Assembly (NCBI RefSeq): GCF_030812775.1
Contig: NZ_JAUSTI010000001.1
Span: 310,001 to 374,000, forward strand
DNA length: 64,000 nt
DNA from: Paenibacillus tundrae
GTDB lineage: Bacteria > Bacillota > Bacilli > Paenibacillales > Paenibacillaceae
Reading direction: 5' to 3'
Shown piece by piece: positions 45,750 through 55,725 of the stretch. The translations under genes and the position numbers were made by a program. The first letter of the stretch is position 1; every line of letters begins with the position of its first letter. The notes under the pieces were generated by a model. That model was not told the origin of the DNA. It ran no database searches and was given only the letters and a program-made list of their open reading frames with translations.

Positions 45750-46827
45750 AGTACTTAACATAGCTATTGTTGGTTGTGGCGGTATTGCCAAGGGAAAACA
45801 TATGCCGAGTCTGTCCAAACAATCTCAGGGTCGAATGGTTGCTTTCTGTGACATTGTGAAAGAACGCGCGGAAGAGGCGGCAGCTGAATTCGGAGTAGAG
45901 GACGCCAAAGTGTACACGGATTATCATGAACTGCTGAAGGATGAGAGTATCGATGTGGTTCATGTGTGTACGCCGAACGATTCACACTCCGTCATTACTG
46001 TAGCCGCACTGGAAGCTGGTAAGCATGTCATGTGTGAGAAACCGATGGCCAAGACGTCTGAACAGGCTAAAGCGATGCTCGAGGCGGCACAACGTACTGG
46101 TAAGAAGTTATCGATTGCGTACCAGAACCGCTTCCGCAGCGATAGTCAGTATTTGAAGCAGATGTGTGAGGATGGCGAGTTGGGGGATATTTACTTTGGT
46201 AAGGCAATTGCCCTTCGCAGACGGGCTGTTCCAACCTGGGGCGTGTTTTTGGATGAAGAGAAACAGGGTGGCGGTCCATTAATCGATATTGGTACTCACG
46301 CACTGGATCTGACACTATGGCTAATGGACAATTACAAGCCGAAGAGTGTTATGGGTTCGACCTTCCACAAGCTTGGTCAACGTGAAAATGCGGCAAATGC
46401 TTTTGGACCGTGGGATCCAGAACAATTCAAGGTGGAGGATTCGGCATTTGGTTTTATTACCATGCAGAATGGAGCTACGATCATCATTGAGTCAAGTTGG
46501 GCATTGAATGTTGCTGAGTTTGGTGAAGCCAAATCATTGCTATGTGGTACCGAAGGCGGTGCTGATATGCAGGATGGTTTGCGAATCAATGGTGAGAAGC
46601 GAAGCCGGTTGTACGAAACGAAGGTTGATCTGGATGCAGGTGGAGTAGCCTTCTACAGCGGCAGTGCTGAAAATGAAGCAGATCGCGAAGCTAGGATGTG
46701 GCTTGAAGCGATTATTGAAGACAAAGAGCCTGTCGTTAAACCAGAGCAAGCTCTCGTAGTAACTCAGATTCTTGAGGCGATCTATGAATCTGCTCAAACA
46801 GGAAAAGCCGTTTATTTTGAATCCTAA
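45742..46827 (+). CDS. Gfo/Idh/MocA family oxidoreductase
   Basis: The NAD motif is IAIVGCGGIAKGKHMPSL; the catalytic motif is MCEKPMAKT; C-terminal GGGPLIDIGTHALDLTLWLMDN carries the His/Asp signature of glycoside 3-dehydrogenase-like members. ATG 45742 follows ACGGAGGA and overlaps the previous gene by eight bases, which indicates translational coupling. Second dehydrogenase of the operon, perhaps running the reverse redox step or acting on another epimer. Confidence 0.87.
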   Translation: MSKVLNIAIVGCGGIAKGKHMPSLSKQSQGRMVAFCDIVKERAEEAAAEFGVEDAKVYTDYHELLKDESIDVVHVCTPNDSHSVITVAALEAGKHVMCEKPMAKTSEQAKAMLEAAQRTGKKLSIAYQNRFRSDSQYLKQMCEDGELGDIYFGKAIALRRRAVPTWGVFLDEEKQGGGPLIDIGTHALDLTLWLMDNYKPKSVMGSTFHKLGQRENAANAFGPWDPEQFKVEDSAFGFITMQNGATIIIESSWALNVAEFGEAKSLLCGTEGGADMQDGLRINGEKRSRLYETKVDLDAGGVAFYSGSAENEADREARMWLEAIIEDKEPVVKPEQALVVTQILEAIYESAQTGKAVYFES

Positions 46828-46946
46828 ATGGATAGAAATGATCTTCATTTTCCACAATAATGAGACGAGTAAGTGATCTGAACGGTTAATTATACAGCTT
46901 AACGAATCAGCAATTATACGACATCTATTCTAGGGAGGAATCGCAC

Positions 46947-47915
46947 TTGAAACTCGGCGTATTTATGGTACTATTCGGAGGACGTAAATTAGAAGACGCA
47001 CTTGATTATGTGGCATCCAAAGGGTTAAAAGCCGTTGAGATTGGTACAGGAGGACATCCGGGGAACGCACATTGTAACCCAGCAGAATTGCTTGGCAATG
47101 AAGCGGCATTGAAAAACTTCAAAAATGCAGTTGAATCACGTGGTTTGATGATCAGCGCCTTGAGCTGTCACGGTAACCCATTGCATCCACAAAAGGATAT
47201 TGCTAAAGGATTCCATGATGACTTCGTCAAAACAGTAGAGCTGGCTGAGAAGCTGGAAGTACCTGTAGTGAACACATTCTCTGGCTGTCCAGGTGATCAT
47301 GAGGATGCTAAATATCCGAACTGGCCTGTTGCACCATGGCCGAATGACTTCCAAGAAATTCTGAAGTGGCAATGGGAGAACAAAGTTATTCCTTACTGGA
47401 CAGAATGGGGTAAATTCGCCGCAGATCGCAATGTTAAAGTAGGCCTGGAGCTACACGGTGGATTCTCAGTACACACACCTGCTACATTGCTCAGACTGCG
47501 TGAAGCAGCAGGGGAAGTCATTGGAGCTAACCTTGACCCAAGTCACATGTGGTGGCAAGGAATTGATCCAGTACAGGCAATTCACATTCTCGGACGTGAA
47601 GGCGCAATCCATCACTTCCATGCAAAAGATACAACCATTGATCCAATCAACGTGAATAAACACGGTGTTACGGATATGCAAGATTATACAAACATGCTGG
47701 ATCGAGCTTGGCAGTTCCGCTCGGTTGGTTATGGACATGATAACAAAACGTGGGCAGATATTATGAGCGCTCTGCGTCTTGTCGGATATGATTATGTTGT
47801 AAGTATTGAACACGAAGACGGTCTGATGTCGGTTGAAGAAGGATTCTCTAAAGCCGTACAAAATCTCCAGCAGGTATTAATTGAAGAACCGCTGGGCGAC
47901 ATGTGGTGGGTTTAG
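46947..47915 (+). CDS. Sugar phosphate isomerase/epimerase-like TIM barrel
   Basis: 322 residues: KLGVFMVLFGGRKLEDALDYVASKGLKAVEIG, SALSCHGNPLHP, VKVGLELHGGFSVHTP, GANLDPSHMWWQGIDPVQAI, HHFHAKDT, and VSIEHEDGLMSVEEG, with the Glu-Asp-His-Glu metal set. TTG 46947 lies eight bases after AGGGAGG; no ATG is available before the first strand. It is the second TIM-barrel enzyme of the operon and the longer of the two. Confidence 0.87.
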   Translation: MKLGVFMVLFGGRKLEDALDYVASKGLKAVEIGTGGHPGNAHCNPAELLGNEAALKNFKNAVESRGLMISALSCHGNPLHPQKDIAKGFHDDFVKTVELAEKLEVPVVNTFSGCPGDHEDAKYPNWPVAPWPNDFQEILKWQWENKVIPYWTEWGKFAADRNVKVGLELHGGFSVHTPATLLRLREAAGEVIGANLDPSHMWWQGIDPVQAIHILGREGAIHHFHAKDTTIDPINVNKHGVTDMQDYTNMLDRAWQFRSVGYGHDNKTWADIMSALRLVGYDYVVSIEHEDGLMSVEEGFSKAVQNLQQVLIEEPLGDMWWV

Positions 47916-47936
47916 AGCTACATTAGGGGGAAATCA

Positions 47937-48668
47937 ATGATGATCAACGTCACCATTTGGAATGAATTTGTCCATGAGAAAATTCACGATGAAGTTAGAG
48001 AAGTCTACCCGGACGGTCTCCATAGAGCATTGGCTGACGGACTTGGCGGCGAAGGTTTTGTGATTCGTACAGCTACACTGGATCAGCCTGAACACGGGTT
48101 AAGTGATGAGGTGCTGAATTCCACGGATGTGCTGATATGGTGGGGACATATGGCACATGATCGCGTAAGTGATGAAGTTTCGCAGAAAGTAACACAGCGC
48201 GTATTAAATGGCATGGGTCTGATCGTGCTACACTCCGGTCACTTCTCCAAACCGTTTAAAGCACTGATGGGAACAAGCTGCGATCTGAAATGGCGTGTAG
48301 CTGACGAGCAGGAGATCGTATGGTGTGTCAATCCATCCCATCCGATTGCGGATGGCATCCAAGATAAGATTGTATTGGAAAAGGAAGAAATGTACGGAGA
48401 ATTCTTCGATATTCCAGTACCGGATGAACTGGTGTTTGTGAGTAATTTCCAGGGTGGAGAGGTATTCAGGAGCGGATGCACGTTCCGACGCGGCGAAGGT
48501 AAGATCTTTTATTTCCGACCAGGTCATGAGACATACCCGACCTATTACAAACCGGAAATCTTAAGAGTGATCAGCAATGCAGTGAAATGGGCATATCCTG
48601 CCCGTAGCTTCAAGCTGGAATTCGGTAAAAGCGAACCTGTAAGACCATTTGGTGGCGTGCTGGTCTAA
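47937..48668 (+). CDS. ThuA-like (trehalose utilisation) protein
   Basis: Class I glutamine amidotransferase-like fold with the ThuA pattern: [78 protein letters not shown] and [10 protein letters not shown]. In rhizobia ThuA works with the ThuB (Gfo/Idh) dehydrogenase on trehalose, maltitol and related disaccharides by 3-keto intermediates. Last gene of the operon, followed by a terminator. It sits 21 bases after the TIM-barrel gene. Confidence 0.88.
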   Translation: MMINVTIWNEFVHEKIHDEVREVYPDGLHRALADGLGGEGFVIRTATLDQPEHGLSDEVLNSTDVLIWWGHMAHDRVSDEVSQKVTQRVLNGMGLIVLHSGHFSKPFKALMGTSCDLKWRVADEQEIVWCVNPSHPIADGIQDKIVLEKEEMYGEFFDIPVPDELVFVSNFQGGEVFRSGCTFRRGEGKIFYFRPGHETYPTYYKPEILRVISNAVKWAYPARSFKLEFGKSEPVRPFGGVLV

Positions 48669-48709
48669 GCCGCAATCTCTCGTGAATGGATAAATGTAGC
48701 GGTATACCG

Positions 48710-48758
48710 AAGAACCCTTCTCCAAGTCTGTATGACTGTGGCAGTAGGGTTCTTTTTG
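48710..48758 (+). terminator. Intrinsic terminator of the ThuA operon
   Basis: AAGAACCCT (48710-48718) with AGGGTTCTT (48746-48754), then T run. Confidence 0.8.
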
Positions 48759-48968
48759 GGTAATTTAGTTGTAAGAACGTGAGACGATATTTCCCATGGT
48801 TCTTCAGCCCCATGTAATGGTATACTGTGTAATATCATCAAAGAAGATGGAACCGGTGTATTCAATTGAAAGTTTTTAGCGGGAGACGTTTCCTTTAGCT
48901 CTCAAATATGTTATTATGAAATATACTAACAAAACGTAAGTGTAGTGATCTCTAAAGAGGTGATTAAT

Positions 48969-49286
48969 GTGGAAGGCCAAGATTTGCGGATGTGTCCGCG
49001 TTTTGAAACCGCGTTTTCCTTTTTGGGTAAACGTTGGAACGGTCTAATTATTCAAACGTTGATGAGTGGGTCTAAGCGATTTAAGGATATTTCCAACCTC
49101 ATTCCATCAATGAGTGACAAGATGTTATCCGAGCGGATGAAAGATCTGGAAAGTGAAGGCATACTAATCCGACATGTGTATCCAGAGACGCCGGTTCGTA
49201 TTGAATACGAGTTGACAGAGAAAGGTAAGGCGCTTCAGCCAGTTATGAATCAAATTCAGGACTGGGCAGAGCATTGGGTAGACTAA
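48969..49286 (+). CDS. HxlR/DUF24-family redox-sensing repressor, YodB-like
   Basis: Winged helix-turn-helix of about 105 residues, starting at GTG 48969 after AAAGAGGTG. MCPRFETAFSFLGKRWNGLII is very close to the YodB start; Cys9 corresponds to the conserved redox Cys (Cys6) that senses quinones and diamide. RFKDISNLIPSMSDKMLSERMKDLESEGI is the recognition region. Single gene with a terminator behind it; the nitroreductase or azoreductase genes that YodB usually controls are not in the window. Confidence 0.85.
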   Translation: MEGQDLRMCPRFETAFSFLGKRWNGLIIQTLMSGSKRFKDISNLIPSMSDKMLSERMKDLESEGILIRHVYPETPVRIEYELTEKGKALQPVMNQIQDWAEHWVD

Positions 49287-49332
49287 TTGATGTAATTCAA
49301 TTTGAATCCCCATTTCGAAGCAGGTAATGGAC

Positions 49333-49369
49333 AAAAGCTCTTGATTTCACTGGAAATCGAGAGCTTTTT
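49333..49369 (+). terminator. Intrinsic terminator after the YodB-like gene
   Basis: 16-bp stem (49333-49348 with 49353-49368, one G-U pair) around a four-base loop, then T run. Confidence 0.88.
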
Positions 49370-49605
49370 GTTTTAATATACCAAGAAAGCCTGTAGAGAA
49401 ACTTCGTCGATTCGTACACGCTCAACTCAATGTTAGGTATGTTATGGGTCTTAACTATGTATGATATAGATAATGGAATCCCTGACATAATCCTTGTGTG
49501 TTCTGCACATGTTGTCATGAGTTGTAGTATAATTGTAAGAATAAGAACAATGTCTATTCCTTACAACTATGGCCGTATACGGTCGGAGCGAGGAGGCCAC
49601 TTGTC

Positions 49606-50337
49606 ATGAGAGAAGAAAACTTATCCCGTGAAGTACGCTACGGTAAACAGGATATCGCAGAACTTGAGAACGCATCCATTCAGGTACATTTGATTTATAA
49701 GAAGGCAGCAGAACTATTTGTTCGCAATACGTATTCTCAATCGTACAGAAATCAAGTTTCCGATAAGCAACGGTTGGATCGCAGCAAGGGCTCAGGAGTA
49801 GCTCCGATTGTGCTGCAGAAATGGATTCAGACTTCTAGAGGCTGGAAATGCATAGGATGCGAATTGAGACATAACGAAGATGCCATCATGCCATTAGATG
49901 CAGCAGACTTCCTTCGTGGCTCTCAATCTTCAGCGAATGGGGAAGGGCATGTGTTCAAGCCTGAAATGCTGATTCAAGCGATTGTGTGGGCTCAATATGA
50001 GAAGATTCGAATGTTTGCTCCATGGCTTGGTGATGAAGCATTCTACACAGCAGATGAATTGGATACCATTGCTCGCTACATCGTACCTACCTACTTCTCA
50101 GAGCGTCCACTCAACGAGCAAGGCAAATTGTTCAAGGTTCATCGTCCTTATGGTCAGATTCCGTTGTATCAGGAATATGTGACAGCACCTTCTTTGTGTG
50201 TGCAACTTGATGGTGAGATGTTAGAGGGACGATTACTTACAGGTGTATATGTTTCCGGGGAGCAATTCTCTGGGCTGAATCCGTACTTAAAAGATGGGGA
50301 CGGGGGCAGAACGTATATGCAAGCTTGCGTTCAATAA
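49606..50337 (+). CDS. Hypothetical cytosolic protein with one CxxC
   Basis: 243 residues, CGAGGAGG before the ATG. Readable stretches: QVHLIYKKAAELFVRNTYSQSYRN, WIQTSRGWKCIGCELRHNED, MLIQAIVWAQYEKIRMFAPWLGDEAFYTADELD, and GRLLTGVYVSGEQFSGLNPYL. One CxxC alone is not enough for a zinc ribbon. No signal peptide or membrane helix. I do not recognise the family. Single gene between two terminators. Confidence 0.65.
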   Translation: MREENLSREVRYGKQDIAELENASIQVHLIYKKAAELFVRNTYSQSYRNQVSDKQRLDRSKGSGVAPIVLQKWIQTSRGWKCIGCELRHNEDAIMPLDAADFLRGSQSSANGEGHVFKPEMLIQAIVWAQYEKIRMFAPWLGDEAFYTADELDTIARYIVPTYFSERPLNEQGKLFKVHRPYGQIPLYQEYVTAPSLCVQLDGEMLEGRLLTGVYVSGEQFSGLNPYLKDGDGGRTYMQACVQ

Positions 50338-50391
50338 AGGTACACAACAACAATTCATGGTGGGGGTAGTTATGACCACTTTAAATTAAGA

Positions 50392-50432
50392 GGCGTTACA
50401 TTTCACTGCGATGTGAATTGTAGCGTCTTTTT
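50392..50432 (+). terminator. Intrinsic terminator after the unknown 243-residue gene
   Basis: 15-base arms (50392-50406 with 50413-50427; two wobble pairs, one mismatch) followed by five T. Confidence 0.75.
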
Positions 50433-50601
50433 GTAATTAACAGGGTTCAATCACAGCAGAGAAATGTATGAACGTTCCATTTTATACACATGCTGTCCAA
50501 TAAAAGTAACGGCATTGACACTTTTTTTGGCTGGGTTCTGTGCCATAATAGAGGGTATGGACAACAGGGTGAATGATTTTACGCAGGGTGGTGTTACCTA
50601 C

Positions 50602-51312
50602 ATGAATAAGAAAATCCCCGGTTTCATAGGCTTATGCCTACTTATTTTAGTTATTCTCAGCGGATGTACAGAGACACGGCCTTCGGAGCAGCCAGTGGTA
50701 CAGGAAACCGAACCTACGAATTCTATTACGGTTGCCGTAGACGGCAGTACCTTTTTACCGGATGCAACCAAGTCGATTAAACGGGATTTTAGCGAAGGAT
50801 TAACGCTCAAGAAGGCACTATCCAACAGTGGGCTTGTTGATTTTACGGCTGATGGAAAACGAATTCAATCTGTCGGAGAGGTCTCGCTTGATTCCTCGTT
50901 AATCTGGGCTGTTAAATTGAATGGCAAAGATATTGATCCAGAAGATTGGAATATGGAGCTTCATGCCAAAGATGAAGTGATAATATATGTAAAAGCCGCT
51001 GACAGTACAGGAGAGGGCGTAGCGTATCAGACGACTTTACTCAAAGTGAGCGGCGGCAACATTATGCCAAATCTTAATCGGCAATATGCTGGTGTGTATA
51101 TTCAGGAGTGTACCGTTCGTGATGTATTAAAGTCCAGTGGCGTTGTCAGAATGTCTGAGAATAACAAATATGTGGTTGCTGTTGAAAATGTCATCCCACG
51201 AATGAATCAACGCTGGGTTATTAAGGTAAATGATAAAGAATTGATGGATAATGGCTTGGACATGAAGCTAAGTCCACGTGACGCGATTAAACTTGAATTA
51301 ACGACATCCTAA
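50602..51312 (+). CDS. Lipoprotein with two DUF4430-like repeats
   Basis: The start is ATG 50602 behind GGTGGTG; the upstream frame to 50464 lacks a site. Signal peptide NKKIPGFIGLCLLILVILSGC ends at the lipobox Cys. The exported part has two related ~85-residue units: ITVAVDGSTFLPDATK...LTLKKALSNSGL...WAVKLNGKDI...AKDEVIIYVK and a second copy QTTLLKVSGGNIMP...CTVRDVLKSSGV...WVIKVNDKEL...SPRDAIKLEL. The pattern resembles DUF4430/transcobalamin-type beta-grasp ligand domains. Role unknown. Confidence 0.7.
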   Translation: MNKKIPGFIGLCLLILVILSGCTETRPSEQPVVQETEPTNSITVAVDGSTFLPDATKSIKRDFSEGLTLKKALSNSGLVDFTADGKRIQSVGEVSLDSSLIWAVKLNGKDIDPEDWNMELHAKDEVIIYVKAADSTGEGVAYQTTLLKVSGGNIMPNLNRQYAGVYIQECTVRDVLKSSGVVRMSENNKYVVAVENVIPRMNQRWVIKVNDKELMDNGLDMKLSPRDAIKLELTTS

Positions 51313-51317
51313 ATACC

Positions 51318-51358
51318 AAAAGGCCCATCTTCTAAAGTGAGAAGATTGGGCTTTTTTT
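51318..51358 (+). terminator. Intrinsic terminator of the lipoprotein gene
   Basis: AGGCCCATCTTCT (51321-51333) pairs with AGAAGATTGGGCTT (51340-51353) with one bulge, then seven T. Confidence 0.85.
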
Positions 51359-51393
51359 ATATACATATTGAAATGTAGGATTATTGTAGGTGA

Positions 51394-51506
51394 ATCAATT
51401 TCATAATACCTTTAGCTGCTTAAATCAAGGCTAGATATAAATCAAAATGGTTTAAATTGTCTTATCTAGTTACATAAAACTCGTTTTAATGATTTATGAA
51501 ATGGAT
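51394..51506. repeat. 113-bp nested inverted-repeat element, family 2 copy 2
   Basis: Homologue of 42229-42342. Ends ATCAATTTCATAA and TTATGAAATGGAT (12 of 13 complementary). The inner arms are CTAGATA (51431-51437) and TATCTAG (51463-51469): relative to copy 1 the second position changed in both arms (G-C to T-A), which preserves pairing. It lies between convergent genes, 18 bases from the fnr stop. Confidence 0.75.
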
Positions 51507-51523
51507 TACGGTGATTAGTCATT

Positions 51524-52237
51524 TTAGATCCGGCAGATTTCGCTAGGACATAGTTCACAGTGACAGATGCCTTGCAGCATTTTCAGATCTTTGATGACGA
51601 TCATGCCATTATCATATTCGATAGCGTCTTTTTTACGTAGATCACTTAACATACGGTTTACACTCTCACGGGTAGCACCAATCATATTGGACAGATCCGT
51701 ATGGGTAATTTTTTTGTGGATGATCATATGATCACCGTGTGGTTCACCATAGGAATTGGACAAACGAATTAAAGTAGAGCAGAGCGCGCCAGGTTTGCCG
51801 TATAACATGAGATCACGGAACTTGGTCTGGGTGAGTCGATGGTGAATACCCATCCATTTCATAAAATCAATGGCAAAGTCACAATGCTGACAGATCAGCA
51901 TTTCCAGGTCTTTATGCTCCAGTACACCTATTTCGCTGTCTTCCAGCACTTCTGCCGAGAAGGTATGCTTCGAACCGAAGAAAGGATCAGCCTGCCCAAT
52001 CATATCTCCAGATTGATACATGTACATGATCAATTCTTTACCTTCATCAGTTGACTTGGTAATCTGGGCACGACCTCTTTTCATATAATAAAGTTTGTCA
52101 GAGACATCGCCCTCCCAATACAGATGAGTTCCTTCGGGATAGGTTCTATCTTTCATCGTTACAAGTAAATGATTAAAGTTCGCGTCCGAGAAACAGTTTG
52201 TATTCCCGCGTTTTTCAATGACTAGTTGGTCTCTCAT
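51524..52237 (-). CDS. fnr: Oxygen-sensing CRP/FNR-family regulator (Bacillus-type FNR)
   Basis: An N-terminal cNMP-like beta barrel (TYPEGTHLYWEGDVSDKLYYMKRGRAQI), dimer helix and C-terminal HTH (KKITHTDLSNMIGATRESVNRMLSDLRKK) with the E..R recognition pattern. The last residues form the cluster CHCELCPSEIC: C227, C230 and C235 match the [4Fe-4S] ligands of B. subtilis FNR, which sits at the C-terminus rather than the N-terminus as in E. coli. Divergent from adhE; FNR boxes occur in the shared spacer and upstream of pflB. It should activate fermentation genes without oxygen. Confidence 0.92.
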   Translation of the reverse strand: MRDQLVIEKRGNTNCFSDANFNHLLVTMKDRTYPEGTHLYWEGDVSDKLYYMKRGRAQITKSTDEGKELIMYMYQSGDMIGQADPFFGSKHTFSAEVLEDSEIGVLEHKDLEMLICQHCDFAIDFMKWMGIHHRLTQTKFRDLMLYGKPGALCSTLIRLSNSYGEPHGDHMIIHKKITHTDLSNMIGATRESVNRMLSDLRKKDAIEYDNGMIVIKDLKMLQGICHCELCPSEICRI

Positions 52238-52448
52238 AAGTCTATCTCCCCTTTGTCTCCAGTCAAAGGCTGCATGTGGCTTACATGACCTTTGTGGTTC
52301 GCCGCAAACGGTTGCCGTCCGTTCAGGGTCATCTCGGCCGGGAAGGACGGTACAAATTGCGGTGGTTCAATTTTTAAGTTCAGTATATACCTAATCTTAC
52401 CGTTTGAGGGGGATAGAAAGGGAACAAAAATGGCGATATTTCAAACAT

Positions 52449-52464
52449 TGTGATTAAATTCACT
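52449..52464. promoter_or_regulatory. FNR box 1 in the fnr-adhE spacer
   Basis: TGTGATTAAATTCACT, a one-mismatch match to TGTGA-N6-TCACA. No -10 element lies 29-30 bases from its centre on either strand, so its target promoter is unclear; autoregulation of fnr is possible. Confidence 0.6.
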
Positions 52465-52565
52465 TTTTGTGGGCTAGTATGTAGCTGAAAGATCCTTGTT
52501 GGAAATGCCATAGTAGTGTACTTGTTAGCAGACATTAAGAAACTAAATTTAAATTCGGAATACTT

Positions 52566-52608
52566 TGTGAAAAAAATCACATAATTAAATCATGTCCCAT
52601 GATACGAT
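52566..52608 (+). promoter_or_regulatory. FNR-dependent promoter of adhE
   Basis: A perfect box TGTGAAAAAAATCACA (52566-52581), with TACGAT -10 at 52603-52608. With a start near 52615 the box centre is at -41.5, the class II activator position. Confidence 0.8.
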
Positions 52609-52662
52609 GTGAATGTAAAGAAGAGAGACAACATAATACGAACCTTTAGGAGGATGAGGGAG

Positions 52663-55275
52663 ATGGCTGTAAAGAACGAGGTCGCCCCAGCAAAAGAACC
52701 GACAGCAGGTCAGTATATTCAAACGTTAATTGACAAAGCGAATAAAGCACACGCAGCATTCATGTCCATGGATCAACAGCAGATCGATCGAATTGTGCAA
52801 GCAATGGCGCTTGCAGGTCTGGATAAACACATGATGCTCGCCAAAATGGCTGTGGAAGAAACCGGCCGCGGTGTGTATGAAGATAAAATCACTAAAAATA
52901 TATTTGCTACAGAATATGTGTACCATAGCATCAAATATGACAAAACGGTTGGCGTTATTGAAGATAATGAATATGAAAACTTCCAGAAAATTGCCGAGCC
53001 GGTTGGCATCATCATGGGGATTACCCCGGTTACCAACCCAACATCAACGACGATGTTTAAGGCACTGATCTCCATCAAGACTCGTAACCCGATTATCTTC
53101 GGTTTCCACCCATCTGCACAGAACTGTAGCCGCGAAGCAGCCAAAATTTTGCTTGAAGCCGCAGTGAAGCATGGTGCTCCAGCCGACTGTATTCAGTGGA
53201 TAGATGATCCATCCATGGATCGCACCAATGCCCTGATGAACCACAACGATGTGGCACTCATTCTGGCGACAGGCGGATCAGGCATGGTGCGCGCAGCATA
53301 TAGCTGTGGTAAACCAGCGCTCGGCGTAGGGCCAGGTAACGTACCTTGCTTCATTGAGAAAACGGCGGATATCAATCAGGCCGTGACGGATCTGATTTTG
53401 TCCAAATCATTTGATAATGGCATGATCTGTGCTTCCGAGCAAGCGGTCATTATTGAAGAGCCTATCTTCGACCAAGTCAAAAAGAAAATGATTGCCAATG
53501 GATGTTACTTCGTTAACAAGGAAGAAGCAGCCAAGCTGACCGCAGGCGCTATCAATGCAGAGAAATGCGCAGTTAACCCAGCGATTGTAGGTCAATCTGC
53601 TGTAGCGATCGCTCAGTTGTGCGGTATCGAAGTTCCGGCAAGCACGAAAATCCTGGTTGCCGAAATCGAGGGCGTAGGCGTCAAATTCCCATTGTCTGCG
53701 GAAAAATTAAGTCCGGTACTGGCTTGTTACAAAGTTAAAACGGCAGCAGAAGGTATTGAACGTGCAGCAGAAGTGGTTGCTTTTGGCGGCATGGGACACT
53801 CATCTGTCATTCACTCGAACAATGAAGAGGTGATTAACAAATTTGCAGATCGCCTGCAAACAGGACGGATCATCGTTAACTCACCTTCCACACACGGAGC
53901 AATCGGAGATATCTACAACACGAATATGCCATCGCTCACACTGGGATGTGGTTCATACGGACGTAACTCGACTTCGTCGAACGTAACAGCTGTCAACTTA
54001 ATCAATGTGAAAAGGGTGGCTCGCCGTACCGTGAATATGCAATGGTTCAAAGTACCGAACAAGGTCTACTTCGAAAAAGGTGCAACGCAGTATCTCGCCA
54101 AAATGCCGGATATCACCCGTGTTGCAATTATTACGGATGCCATGATGGTTAAGCTCGGTTATGTGGAAAAAGTAGAGCATTATCTGCGCCAACGCCAAAT
54201 GCCTGTAGCCATTGAAGTGTTCTCGGATGTTGAGCCGGATCCATCCACAACGACAGTAGATCGCGGAACCGAAATGATGCGCCGCTTCCAACCGGACTGC
54301 ATTATCGCTCTCGGTGGCGGATCACCGATGGATGCTGCCAAAGCGATGTGGTTGTTCTATGAATATCCAGACACAGACTTTAATGATCTGAAGCAAAAGT
54401 TCATGGATATCCGCAAACGGATCTACAAATATCCAAGACTCGGCGTAAAAGCAAAATTTGTAGCGATCCCAACAACATCAGGTACGGGTTCGGAAGTAAC
54501 ATCATTTGCTGTCATCACGGATAAAAATCTAGGTAACACCAAATATCCATTGGCTGATTATGAGCTGACTCCTGACGTAGCGATCGTAGACCCTGAGTTT
54601 GTATACTCGTTGCCTAGAACAGCTGTAGCCGACACAGGTATGGACGTATTGACACATGCGATTGAAGCTTATGTATCTGTTATGGCAAATGACTATACGG
54701 ATGGATTAGCGATCAAAGCCATTCAACTCGTATTCCAATACTTGGAGCAATCAGCATTACAAGGCGACAAACTGGCACGTGAGAAAATGCATAATGCTTC
54801 AACGATTGCCGGTATGGCATTTGCCAACGCATTCTTGGGTATTAACCACAGCCTGGCGCACAAATGGGGCGGTCAGTACCATACAGCCCATGGACGTACC
54901 AATGCGATTTTGATGCCACACGTTATTCGATATAACGCGAAAAAACCGACCAAATTTGCTTCGTTCCCGAAATACTCGCACTTTGTGGCAGATGAACGAT
55001 ATGCCGAAATTGCCCGCATTCTCGGATTGCCTGCTCGCACAACCGAAGAAGGGGTTAACAGCCTAATCAACGCTATACGCAAAATGAACAAAACATTAGG
55101 TATCGAGGAATCGTTCCAAGAAATTGGATTCGATGCGAAAGACTTCGAAGCACATGTAGATTATCTGGCTGATCGTGCCTTCGAAGACCAATGTACTACT
55201 GCTAATCCGAAGCTACCGCTAGTAACAGAATTAGCAGATGTATACCGCAACGCATTCTACGGCAAATTCGAATAA
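52663..55275 (+). CDS. adhE: Bifunctional acetaldehyde-CoA/alcohol dehydrogenase
   Basis: Converts acetyl-CoA to ethanol and regenerates NAD in fermentation. ATG 52663 is nine bases after AGGAGG; the open frame to 52609 is leader. The N-terminal half is an aldehyde dehydrogenase ([34 protein letters not shown], catalytic Cys in [24 protein letters not shown]). The C-terminal half is an iron alcohol dehydrogenase ([59 protein letters not shown] with metal-binding His). 870 residues, normal for AdhE. Under FNR control. Confidence 0.96.
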   Translation: MAVKNEVAPAKEPTAGQYIQTLIDKANKAHAAFMSMDQQQIDRIVQAMALAGLDKHMMLAKMAVEETGRGVYEDKITKNIFATEYVYHSIKYDKTVGVIEDNEYENFQKIAEPVGIIMGITPVTNPTSTTMFKALISIKTRNPIIFGFHPSAQNCSREAAKILLEAAVKHGAPADCIQWIDDPSMDRTNALMNHNDVALILATGGSGMVRAAYSCGKPALGVGPGNVPCFIEKTADINQAVTDLILSKSFDNGMICASEQAVIIEEPIFDQVKKKMIANGCYFVNKEEAAKLTAGAINAEKCAVNPAIVGQSAVAIAQLCGIEVPASTKILVAEIEGVGVKFPLSAEKLSPVLACYKVKTAAEGIERAAEVVAFGGMGHSSVIHSNNEEVINKFADRLQTGRIIVNSPSTHGAIGDIYNTNMPSLTLGCGSYGRNSTSSNVTAVNLINVKRVARRTVNMQWFKVPNKVYFEKGATQYLAKMPDITRVAIITDAMMVKLGYVEKVEHYLRQRQMPVAIEVFSDVEPDPSTTTVDRGTEMMRRFQPDCIIALGGGSPMDAAKAMWLFYEYPDTDFNDLKQKFMDIRKRIYKYPRLGVKAKFVAIPTTSGTGSEVTSFAVITDKNLGNTKYPLADYELTPDVAIVDPEFVYSLPRTAVADTGMDVLTHAIEAYVSVMANDYTDGLAIKAIQLVFQYLEQSALQGDKLAREKMHNASTIAGMAFANAFLGINHSLAHKWGGQYHTAHGRTNAILMPHVIRYNAKKPTKFASFPKYSHFVADERYAEIARILGLPARTTEEGVNSLINAIRKMNKTLGIEESFQEIGFDAKDFEAHVDYLADRAFEDQCTTANPKLPLVTELADVYRNAFYGKFE

Positions 55276-55310
55276 TAATCTTCCGAAACATGCAACAACT
55301 TGTTGAGGAT

Positions 55311-55365
55311 GGCAATAGGTTCAGGGTTCCCCGAAATGGGGAGCCCCGATTGCCGTATGTTTTGT
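55311..55365 (+). terminator. Terminator after adhE
   Basis: A two-tier hairpin: GGCAAT (55311-55316) with ATTGCC (55349-55354), inner GGTTCCCC (55325-55332) with GGGGAGCC (55338-55345), loop GAAAT. The T tail is weak (GTATGTTTTG). Confidence 0.7.
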
Positions 55366-55370
55366 ATTCA

Positions 55371-55446
55371 CGGATTATCACCTTTGAGAAAGTAAATTGA
55401 AAAATCCGGGAATAACAGCGATCGGAAGGTTGTTCTGTCAGCGGAG
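55371..55446 (+). repeat. Structured intergenic repeat, family 1 copy C (5'-truncated)
   Basis: Shares the core of copies A and B: stem CGGATT (55371-55376) with AATCCG (55403-55408), inner CTTT/AAAG, then CGATC (55419-55423), loop GGAA, GGTTG (55428-55432), and GTTCTG-CAGCG. The 5' ~70 bases of the other copies are missing. It is just downstream of the adhE terminator and upstream of the pflB promoter. Confidence 0.6.
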
Positions 55447-55517
55447 TGGCCAGTGTGAACTATATCCCACGGTTCAACGTGACACAGCGCAGGTGGAGTG
55501 AGTAAGTTCACTAACTT

Positions 55518-55560
55518 TGTGATAAAAATCACAGATGGTGAAATCGCCACGCCGTATACT
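55518..55560 (+). promoter_or_regulatory. FNR-dependent promoter P1 of pflB
   Basis: A perfect box TGTGATAAAAATCACA (55518-55533), then TATACT -10 (55555-55560). A start near 55567 puts the box centre at -41.5, identical to adhE. Confidence 0.82.
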
Positions 55561-55627
55561 GAAAATGTAAGAAAAACATTCATTCCGCGGTTCCGGTTCC
55601 CAAGTAGAGAGAACGTGTTCCGGTTTA

Positions 55628-55643
55628 TGTGAAACAATTCACA
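55628..55643 (+). promoter_or_regulatory. Second FNR box upstream of pflB
   Basis: A perfect box TGTGAAACAATTCACA. The nearest -10-like sequence, TACGAT (55671-55676), is six bases farther than in P1, so it may serve a second promoter or another function (for instance binding within the leader). Confidence 0.7.
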
Positions 55644-55725
55644 TTAATCGCGGCTCTGGACACACAATGATACGATGACGCAGCATGTTATGTGTCCAGA
55701 AATCCAAATTAGTGGAGGGATTACG

